From the NCBI RefSeq assembly GCF_007981265.1, contig NZ_CP034363.1:124001-188000 (forward strand): a stretch of DNA of 64,000 nucleotides, written 5' to 3'. A program made the translations under genes and the position numbers. Under the pieces are notes generated by a model, which was given only the letters and a program-made list of their open reading frames with translations, did not search any database and had not been told where the DNA came from. Positions 54,415-61,717 of the stretch are shown here, in pieces (position 1 is the first letter of the stretch; each line of letters starts with the position of its first letter). Origin of the DNA: Pantoea sp. CCBC3-3-1 (GTDB lineage: Bacteria > Pseudomonadota > Gammaproteobacteria > Enterobacterales > Enterobacteriaceae).

Positions 54415-56135
54415 AGTCCCTTACTCGTTTCGATGAAATGATGGTCAGCCAGCGGAATCAGTTCCACTCGCCTGTTTTGCCGTTGTCCTTCGGCGGTGTC
54501 ATTGCTGGCAACAGGATTGGTGTCGCCTTCACCTTTAATAATAAATCGGCTGGCGGGAAGGTGCGTATGATTTACCAGCCAGTCGCGTACCGCCTCTGCT
54601 CTTTTCTCTGAAATTGTCTGATTTAATCGGTAGCTGCCAGTGTTATCGGAATGGCCCACGATCAAAAAGCGACTTTGTCCCTTCATCACCACCGGCAATA
54701 GTTCGCTTAACGCTTTATCATTTTCTGGCAAGAGCACTGCGCTACCCTGAGTAAATACGGTTACGGTGCCACGAGCCTGATGTGGGGGCACCTGCCCGGC
54801 CGTCATCTCCAGTCTGTACCTGAACTCCCTGTGCTGGCTTAAAAACCAGCCCGCTACGACTATTGCGACAGTTAACAACCAGACCAGGGCCAGGCAACCT
54901 CGTGGCCTCTTTTTTTCTGCCGCCTGGGGGCTGGATACAGGAATGAAGGGAGGTGCAGGCAAACGTGTCAGTGCGGGGAGCGGCGTTGGCAGGGGTACTG
55001 GCACCGCAGGAGAGGGCTGCGCCTGAAAAGCAGGTAACGGAGGCATTGTTAACGTACGTGAAAGGCCCGGATAGAGGTGAAATTTATCGCCTATCCAGTT
55101 TGCCCAGGCACCGTGACGCGTAAACCCATCGCTGTAATCGGCAAGCAATACTATATCCAGCGTTAATGAGGAGGTGGAAAAAAGCGATTCCAGCGAGCGC
55201 ACGATCCCCGACTCCCAAAGCCAGCAGAGCAACATATCTGTCATAACATAGCGATGCAGCGCGTGAACATTTTGATGGCATTGCTGCCCAAGTATGGACG
55301 TTAAACGGCTAAAAGCTTTTTCCGGATCGGCTCCACGGGCCTGCGTCCATCTGCTTTGTTCGGTGTGGCCATCAGCACGATCCTGGCTCAGACGAGCATA
55401 TAAGCCGAGGATACAGGGCAGTTTCTCACCTTTTTGCGCAATGAAGCGCCACCTGGCTATCTGCGACAGGATCAGCGCCTCGTTTTCTTCGCCATCCGGC
55501 AAGATGGGGAAAAAGGTAACGATTTCTGCGGCATTATCACTACTGCGCAACTGCTCCAGACATTTCGCCAGTTCGTCTTTTTCCGCTGCTACTTTCCAGC
55601 AGATCTTCTCCGCTGTTTGTGGATTCGGAAACCATTTTTTCGCCCAGGGGCCAATAATAATGACATTAGTGACGGCCGGCAGCATCTGCTTCGCAGCCGG
55701 TGCGACGGCATAGCGTATGCGTAGCTTTTCTATTTTTATGTCATCGATCAGGCCGTGAGGAATGAGAATAAGTAAGCGATGAGCATAATTGAAAATCTTG
55801 CCCTTGCTGCTGGTGAGCAGGTTTTCAAATTGTTCGCTTAGCGGTGCTGTCGCCCGATCGTAACCGTAAAAATGGCGATCAAGAAGATAGCGCTGCCAGT
55901 CAGTTTCGTGAACGGCAAGGCAGTGACTGATATGCTGGTCAAGATAACAGCAGAGAATTTGACATAATTCGTCAATCTGCGCCTCTTCACCTTCCTCAGC
56001 GAGCAGGGCTTTACTGAACGTTTCAATAAGCTGCACCAGCCTGAGTTGCAACCCCGCGAGGGAAGGGATCACCCCATCAAAAGTGAGTAAAGTGTCGACG
56101 CAAACTATGCGATTAAACAGCGTTTCGCTTTTCAC
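54411..56135 (-). CDS. T6SS composite protein: DotU/TssL-like N-terminus, TM helix, OmpA domain
   Basis: A 574-residue protein. The first about 110 residues resemble the cytosolic DotU/TssL fold (LCCYLDQHISHCLAV, then DWQRYLLDRHFYGYDRATAP). The centre (about residues 120-355) is unassigned. A Pro-rich linker (about 360-400), one hydrophobic helix (CLALVWLLTVAIVVAGWFL, about 415-433) and a periplasmic OmpA peptidoglycan-binding domain follow (VGHSDNTGSYRLNQTISEKR and RQNRRVELIP). The start is most likely GTG at 56135: GGAG lies 8 nt upstream and it overlaps the glycosyltransferase stop as GTGA. An ATG at 56162 is also in frame. The OmpA domain probably anchors the T6SS to the cell wall. Confidence 0.78.
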   Translation of the reverse strand: MKSETLFNRIVCVDTLLTFDGVIPSLAGLQLRLVQLIETFSKALLAEEGEEAQIDELCQILCCYLDQHISHCLAVHETDWQRYLLDRHFYGYDRATAPLSEQFENLLTSSKGKIFNYAHRLLILIPHGLIDDIKIEKLRIRYAVAPAAKQMLPAVTNVIIIGPWAKKWFPNPQTAEKICWKVAAEKDELAKCLEQLRSSDNAAEIVTFFPILPDGEENEALILSQIARWRFIAQKGEKLPCILGLYARLSQDRADGHTEQSRWTQARGADPEKAFSRLTSILGQQCHQNVHALHRYVMTDMLLCWLWESGIVRSLESLFSTSSLTLDIVLLADYSDGFTRHGAWANWIGDKFHLYPGLSRTLTMPPLPAFQAQPSPAVPVPLPTPLPALTRLPAPPFIPVSSPQAAEKKRPRGCLALVWLLTVAIVVAGWFLSQHREFRYRLEMTAGQVPPHQARGTVTVFTQGSAVLLPENDKALSELLPVVMKGQSRFLIVGHSDNTGSYRLNQTISEKRAEAVRDWLVNHTHLPASRFIIKGEGDTNPVASNDTAEGQRQNRRVELIPLADHHFIETSKGL

Positions 56136-57463
56136 CAGCTTCTCTCCACCACGTTGCCCCATCCTGCGCTATGCAGATAAGGACTGATACGGATCACCCA
56201 AGGTTGCAAAGTGAATGAAGTCGTAAAGCTGAGGGTGACACTCATTTCTTCACCACCCTCAAGTGCCAGAGCGCGATCGATTTCCGCCTGAAACAGCGTC
56301 TTTTTCTGCAAAAGATCGTTATTACTGCTGTAAATGCCGACATGCAACCAGGCCAGCTCATCAAAATCGCAGCCCAGTTCCTGTCTCGCAATCGTCACCG
56401 TTTTGTTACTGGTTGCCGTGAGCCTGCTCTGCCAGCCTTCTTTCGGCGGCCCGGGAAACCAGGCTATGCGATCCTTACCCATCACTTCCGGCAGCGCGAT
56501 GCAGTGCTGGAAACTGATACCGGCCGCGTACTCAAATTCGCCGAGGCTTCGCTCATTCCCCAGGCCCCAGTGGCCTGGATCACACGCTTCCTTTTCTATG
56601 CCGAGTAATACCTTCACTCGTTTTTTCGACAGGCGATCTCTTTCCCACCATACGCAGGAGATCGAACCGGCTTTTTCCGCCTCATCGTTATGATCGCTCC
56701 AAATCCGCGCATGGTTTTCCCGACCATAAAAATGCCAGAGCAGAATCTTATGGGGATGCCAGATGTCGTAGCCGTGAGTAAATGCACGCACGGCCATTGC
56801 AATCTCCTCACCCTCAAAGAAAATCAGCGGATCGTTAGGTACCTCACGCAAAAACCGGGCTTCGGCAAAAATAAAGCCGCCCGCCAGATAGCTGCCGCGC
56901 ACGGGTGCGTTACTTTGAAAATCTACCGAGGTGAGTTGCAGGATTTTTTCTGAAGAAAAACCGCGTAATACCAGCCTGCTGACGTATTCTGCTTTCTCGT
57001 CTTCTTTTCCGGGTTGATAGCCCGGTGGATAAGAAGAAATGATCGGCTTTGCGCTGTGCTGCTTCATCTGCTGCAGCAGGGAAATCATTTCAATGTCCCA
57101 GCCATCGATAAAACGGCAGTGAGAATCGATTTGCAGGCAGTAATCTTCCTGCTGGTAAAGCTTTTCACACAGGCTTCTTGCCCAACAGGCACCTTCGCTA
57201 AGAAAATAATCAATGCAGAGTATTTGCAGCCGATTGCCCTGATGCGCAAAGATAAAAAGATCGTGTTCGCCAGATTTTGTCTTTTCACAAAGCGTAAAAC
57301 CTGCCTGCTGAAACAATGAAATATCCCCGTCATCCTGCCAGCAGACCGTGATGTTCAGCGCCGACAGGCCCGATGCTTTTTCCAACATGTTGTGCAGCGT
57401 GGGTAGCAACTCTGCGTCGCGATAGCTGGCAATACTGACGAAGATTCCAGGTTGAGCATTCAT
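56132..57463 (-). CDS. GT60-type (Skp1 GlcNAc-transferase-like) glycosyltransferase in the T6SS operon
   Basis: A 443-residue soluble protein. Residues about 1-320 match the GlcNAc-transferase family PF11397/GT60, known from the Skp1 polypeptide GlcNAc-transferase: IFVSIASYRDAELLPTLHNM (about 7-26), the metal/donor motif LQIDSHCRFIDGWD (about 110-123), ISSYPPGY (about 142-149), and FFEGEEIAMAVRAFTHGYDI (about 217-236) followed by LLWHFYGRE. The C-terminal about 120 residues form a further beta-rich region I cannot assign. There is no signal peptide or membrane helix, so it acts in the cytosol. It lies 3 bp after tssA and overlaps the OmpA-domain gene. A protein target is an inference from the family. 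Confidence 0.82.
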   Translation of the reverse strand: MNAQPGIFVSIASYRDAELLPTLHNMLEKASGLSALNITVCWQDDGDISLFQQAGFTLCEKTKSGEHDLFIFAHQGNRLQILCIDYFLSEGACWARSLCEKLYQQEDYCLQIDSHCRFIDGWDIEMISLLQQMKQHSAKPIISSYPPGYQPGKEDEKAEYVSRLVLRGFSSEKILQLTSVDFQSNAPVRGSYLAGGFIFAEARFLREVPNDPLIFFEGEEIAMAVRAFTHGYDIWHPHKILLWHFYGRENHARIWSDHNDEAEKAGSISCVWWERDRLSKKRVKVLLGIEKEACDPGHWGLGNERSLGEFEYAAGISFQHCIALPEVMGKDRIAWFPGPPKEGWQSRLTATSNKTVTIARQELGCDFDELAWLHVGIYSSNNDLLQKKTLFQAEIDRALALEGGEEMSVTLSFTTSFTLQPWVIRISPYLHSAGWGNVVERSW

Positions 57464-57466
57464 TGC

Positions 57467-58522
57467 TTATTCCTTACCCGGGTCCAGCCTGGCGATAACG
57501 TCTGGTGGTAAGATTTTCAGCAATTCCGGAAAGCTTTTTCCTGTGGCCAACTCGGCGAATTCAAGTAATACACTCACCGGGCTGCTGGGCTCCATGCGCA
57601 TAAACCATTGACGGATTTCCCGCATTTTTACCAGCGCTTCCTGGCGACTGCTGATGCCTTTCTGTATGGAGGATGAGGCTGCGGTGGCCGGTAAATTTTC
57701 GCCGGCGCCTGGTGCTATAAATGACCTGTCCATATCTTCATCCTGTTGTGCAGGGGGAGATGCCGCCTGACCGGGCAAAACCGGCAGAGAAAAAGAGGGA
57801 TCGGGCTTGCGGGTAAATAAGTTAAGGACAGCGCTCAGTCGCGAAAAATCAGGCGCATCATCGCCCAATGATGCCTGTAACAGGTGTTGTAATCCGTTCA
57901 GATGTTGCCCGGCATTTTGCAGAGAGAGAATGGCCTCGTCCTGACGCATTTCCCACTCCTGCCGCAATGCCGCCGCCGTAGCCTCGGGTAGGGCGCCTTC
58001 TTCACGAGGTGAGGCATACGCCTTTTCAAAATCCTTAATCATCAGCTGTAAACCGGCTGCTTTAGGTAACGTTTGGTTTCGCAGATCCTTCAGCAGGCCA
58101 CCGCTATCTTCCAGCTCCAATAAAGCATTAGCGCGCATCAACGGGTCGTATTCGCCATCTTCAACGAGCTGTGGATAGATTTCGGCCGGATAGGCCATAA
58201 GAAGGGAGTGCAGCGCCTGAAGGCCCTCCTCAAGTGCAGCCACGCCAATTTGCCTGATGCGACAACGTATTAAGATGACAACCAGGCGGATGTCTTTACT
58301 TCGTTGCAGCAGCATCAGGCAGTCACGCTCTGTCTCTGTCCAGTTCACCGGTTCGGCAGCTTCAATAAAGCTGCCATATTCCGCGTTCAATCGCGGCTGT
58401 AGCCTTGCCTGGAGCATAAGAAAGCCAGCATCGTATTCCAGATTTTCCCCGCAGAAACAGGGGCCGGGCAGCGGCTGTAGCAGCTGTTGATAGTAGACGT
58501 GAGTCAGCATCCTTACTGTCAT
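57467..58522 (-). CDS. tssA: TssA, T6SS cap/priming protein
   Basis: A 351-residue TssA with an N-terminal ImpA_N domain (PGPCFCGENLEYDAGFL, about residues 19-35, and DPLMRANALLELEDSGGLL, about 125-143) and a C-terminal segment SRQEALVKMREIRQWFMRME followed by PSSPVSVLLEFAELATGKSF, which is the conserved multimerising region. TssA recruits and caps baseplate and sheath during tail assembly. It starts by an ATGA overlap with tssG and is followed by the glycosyltransferase gene. Confidence 0.93.
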   Translation of the reverse strand: MTVRMLTHVYYQQLLQPLPGPCFCGENLEYDAGFLMLQARLQPRLNAEYGSFIEAAEPVNWTETERDCLMLLQRSKDIRLVVILIRCRIRQIGVAALEEGLQALHSLLMAYPAEIYPQLVEDGEYDPLMRANALLELEDSGGLLKDLRNQTLPKAAGLQLMIKDFEKAYASPREEGALPEATAAALRQEWEMRQDEAILSLQNAGQHLNGLQHLLQASLGDDAPDFSRLSAVLNLFTRKPDPSFSLPVLPGQAASPPAQQDEDMDRSFIAPGAGENLPATAASSSIQKGISSRQEALVKMREIRQWFMRMEPSSPVSVLLEFAELATGKSFPELLKILPPDVIARLDPGKE

Positions 58523-59562
58523 AGTGTTGTCCTTAACGGGTGAGGAGGTTTGGCGCCTTGAGCCTGATAGCGTTCTGGTTCAAAACTCATGCCGTACACC
58601 GGTTTTGTGCGTTCTTCTCTTTCCAGCCAGACGGCATAGCCCAGTTGATGATTGCCGCTAAGCGACGCCTGCGGAACCTCGTGAGCGGCCAGTACTAACT
58701 GCGCATCCCAGGCATATTCAAAGCCGATAAAATTGCGAACCCATTCTTTTAATACTGGCAAATCCGATCCCCACGGATTGAAGCGCATATATTGCTCCAG
58801 CGTAAGTGGGCCAAGGATAAGCTTGAATTTATGCTGTCTGTCGCGAACGGTATCGCCGAGGATGGCGCCATCACCCAGCTGTAGAGCGGCGTCTCTCTCG
58901 CCAAGAATCGAACAATCCTGAGCATCAAGAGAAATCCACTGCGTGACATACTCTTCCATCTGCGCATCGACCTGAAAGTAATAGCGAATGGCACCCAGCA
59001 AACCATCGGGGTTACGCGCCTCACGGATGAGATGCGCAGAGGAAGCCAGGCGGGCATGCGCGGGTAAGCATTTGGTGGATAAATCCTGCGGATCCATGCC
59101 GATCAGGCTGGCGATATAAAAGGAGAACCGTTCGTCGCTGGATCTGTCCAGTGATGCCGTATCCTGAGCCACGAACCAGGCACGATAAAAAAGCGACAGC
59201 GCGCGATGATGAAAAATATCCACAAAGTCCGTCAAAGTGGCATCGCGCTGCGCTGAACGGGACCAGGCCAGTTCAGAAAGATGCAGCGGTAAAGCACCCT
59301 GCGGCCCCCAGGAGCCAAGACCAAACAGCCGTAGCTGCAGTCGGCCATCCTGCATGTCCATGTGCGAAATTTCACGGGGAGAAAATGCCATGGAGGCTGC
59401 CTGCCCAAGGCGGAACATCTCCTGCGAAGGCCTTGCCGCCGTACCGGGCAGGGACATCTCAGGGTTTTTGGCGCTAATCGCACGCATAAGACTGATAAAA
59501 CCCGCTTGCCAGGGCCGATCCTCATCAAACCATGCGTCCAGTGCAGGGCGTTGATTTTCCAT
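58519..59562 (-). CDS. tssG: TssG, T6SS baseplate protein (ImpH/VasB)
   Basis: A 347-residue TssG, a wedge component of the T6SS baseplate together with TssF, TssE and TssK. Recognised by RFSFYIASLIGM-type N-terminal half, the conserved FRLGQAASMAFSPREI (about residues 51-66) and the family's C-terminal LGPLTLEQYMRFNPWGSDL. Its start overlaps the tssF stop (TAATG) and its stop overlaps the tssA start, so the three are tightly coupled. Confidence 0.94.
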   Translation of the reverse strand: MENQRPALDAWFDEDRPWQAGFISLMRAISAKNPEMSLPGTAARPSQEMFRLGQAASMAFSPREISHMDMQDGRLQLRLFGLGSWGPQGALPLHLSELAWSRSAQRDATLTDFVDIFHHRALSLFYRAWFVAQDTASLDRSSDERFSFYIASLIGMDPQDLSTKCLPAHARLASSAHLIREARNPDGLLGAIRYYFQVDAQMEEYVTQWISLDAQDCSILGERDAALQLGDGAILGDTVRDRQHKFKLILGPLTLEQYMRFNPWGSDLPVLKEWVRNFIGFEYAWDAQLVLAAHEVPQASLSGNHQLGYAVWLEREERTKPVYGMSFEPERYQAQGAKPPHPLRTTL

Positions 59563-61439
59563 TACAACGCTCCTCGCTTACCGGGACGCCCCGGCCAGCC
59601 GGCCACTTTCCCTCGCTGCATCGAATGCAGTTCTGTTTCGGTAAAAACATTTATGGACGCGTGTCGGGAGAGATAGTTCTCCATGATCAGGCCAAACAGA
59701 TAAGGACTGATGCCGGAAAATCCTTGCTCATCCACCGTCAGCATGCAGCGAATACCTCTGCCGTACACCAACAGACCCTCACCCGGCAAGCGACGCGTAA
59801 CCGGTTCTGTTTTACAACCAATCAGGCTGTCGACTTGCGCATTTGATTGATGATCCGAACCGTTAAGAAACAGGCGCAGCATATTACGTAGGGATTCGCC
59901 GCCAGAATTGTGTTCCATATCAGACAGTGGCAGATAGTTAAAACTGAGCTGGCGGATCAAACGCCACGCCGACTCACCCAGCGCAAAAGGCGCACGTGGC
60001 GCACTGGGCTGGCAGATAAACGATGCGCCAAGAATAGGGACTGCATCTGGCATGGAAAGATCGTAGCCGTCGCTTTTGGCAATGAGTCTGGGTAAATCCC
60101 TGTTGGTCACCATAGCTTCTACCGTCAGATAGCGTATCCGATCGGCATAAGGCGCTTCCTGTTGGTCGACCAGCGAAACGAAAACCTCCGTACCCAGATA
60201 AGGCGTTCTGGTGTCATATTTACGCCTGCCATCCTCCCTGATCCTGGCTTCACGCTGAATGGAAAAATAGCGGCCAAAATTGCCGGAATCACAATGACGG
60301 GTTTGATAAAGCGGATTAAAAACAACTTCTTCATTCTTTTCCGCTTGCTGACCCAATACTTTGTTGACGGAAAATACTTCAAAGTCCAGCGGGCGGCTGC
60401 GATCGGGCACCACGTGAAAAGCGTTAAGCGCCCGGTTAACTTCAATTCTGTCCACGATTTTGGGAAAAAGATTGATCACCGGCGTACAGAACAATAAAAA
60501 TTTTGACGGATCAACATGACCAATCAGCTCCTGCGGGAGCCGGTCCAGCAGAACGATTAATTCCGCTTCGCTGGTATGATTATTTTTCAGGCCAGCAGAT
60601 AACTGCGTCAGTGTAAAAAAGTAAAACCGCTGACGGCAGGTAAAATACTCATGAATGAGATTGTGGCCGTGAAACATGTTCCACGACAGCGGCAACAGCG
60701 TCTGGTCGGGACTCAGGCCTTCGAAAGCGAGAGGATGCTGACTGATAACCACATCCCGGTCTTTTTCATCGCCCGAGCGGATGATCATGGCGACATGGCT
60801 GGTGTGCAAAAGCTCAAAAAGATGGGAAACAATTCTTTCATCGCCATCAATATACAGCGGCAGCCGATCGAGAGACGTTAACTGGGAAAAAACTTTATCG
60901 TCATGCAGCTTAAGCCGGATACGCAGCGCGCCTTTCAGCCTGCTGGACTGAATACGGTGCTTTTCCAGATTGGGCATGTCGGGGGGAATGGATGTCAGGC
61001 GGACTTCGGTGATCTCAATGGGCCAGAGCATTACCTCCTGTCCGTTACGAAACTCGCAACGACTATTTTCTCCTGGCAATATTTTAGTATGAAAAGTACT
61101 GTTTTTAGGAACCAGATAGCCCTGAGTTAAATCACCTTCTTTTGAATTGGGCACCAGTTGTACCACGCCCATTGATGGCGTGGGCGCATTATAATTGGGG
61201 TAAACAATATCCAGCAGGCGTTGAGTAAATTTAGGAAATTCTGCATCCAGTTTTAGTTGCGTACGCGCAGATAAAAAACAAAAAGCTTCTATTAGACGTT
61301 CGACGAAAGGATCGGCTACTTCTACGCCATGCATACCTAAGCGAGAGGCTATTTTAGGGTGTTTTTCGGCAAACTCTCCCGCCATTTCTTTCATGAAGGT
61401 GAGTTCCTGATTGTAATAATCAAGAAATTTATGATCCAT
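59562..61439 (-). CDS. tssF: TssF, T6SS baseplate protein (ImpG/VasA)
   Basis: A 625-residue TssF starting MDHKFLDYYNQELTFMKEMA, followed by FAEKHPKIASRLGM and VERLIEAFCFLSARTQLKLD, the hallmark N-terminus of the family. It forms the main wedge of the baseplate with TssG. It is the first gene of the six-gene minus-strand operon tssF-tssG-tssA-GT60-OmpA-eag, divergent from tssH across 278 bp. Confidence 0.96.
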   Translation of the reverse strand: MDHKFLDYYNQELTFMKEMAGEFAEKHPKIASRLGMHGVEVADPFVERLIEAFCFLSARTQLKLDAEFPKFTQRLLDIVYPNYNAPTPSMGVVQLVPNSKEGDLTQGYLVPKNSTFHTKILPGENSRCEFRNGQEVMLWPIEITEVRLTSIPPDMPNLEKHRIQSSRLKGALRIRLKLHDDKVFSQLTSLDRLPLYIDGDERIVSHLFELLHTSHVAMIIRSGDEKDRDVVISQHPLAFEGLSPDQTLLPLSWNMFHGHNLIHEYFTCRQRFYFFTLTQLSAGLKNNHTSEAELIVLLDRLPQELIGHVDPSKFLLFCTPVINLFPKIVDRIEVNRALNAFHVVPDRSRPLDFEVFSVNKVLGQQAEKNEEVVFNPLYQTRHCDSGNFGRYFSIQREARIREDGRRKYDTRTPYLGTEVFVSLVDQQEAPYADRIRYLTVEAMVTNRDLPRLIAKSDGYDLSMPDAVPILGASFICQPSAPRAPFALGESAWRLIRQLSFNYLPLSDMEHNSGGESLRNMLRLFLNGSDHQSNAQVDSLIGCKTEPVTRRLPGEGLLVYGRGIRCMLTVDEQGFSGISPYLFGLIMENYLSRHASINVFTETELHSMQRGKVAGWPGRPGKRGAL

Positions 61440-61717
61440 GCCCTGTTCCGTTCATTCCATTGTTTAACCCGCAAGGGTTATAGCATGGTGAATCATATAT
61501 GCTCAATATTAAGTTCGAGAGGCTAATAAGTATTTTATAAAAAATCCTTTTGTTAATAATGGTTTATGGTTTTACAGTGGGGATAATCAGGAATAAGTTT
61601 CGGGCTGAATTCTTAAATTTTTATATTCCTAAATTAAGGGCTTTTTGTTTGCGATTTTCTTGATTAGGATAAATTCACTGTGAACCACATTATAAAGCGC
61701 TATTAAGGAATGATAAC
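61440..61717. promoter_or_regulatory. Divergent tssF / tssH promoter region
   Basis: A 278-bp AT-rich region separating the two T6SS transcripts, likely carrying both promoters. No sigma-54 or known operator motif was seen with confidence. Confidence 0.5.
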
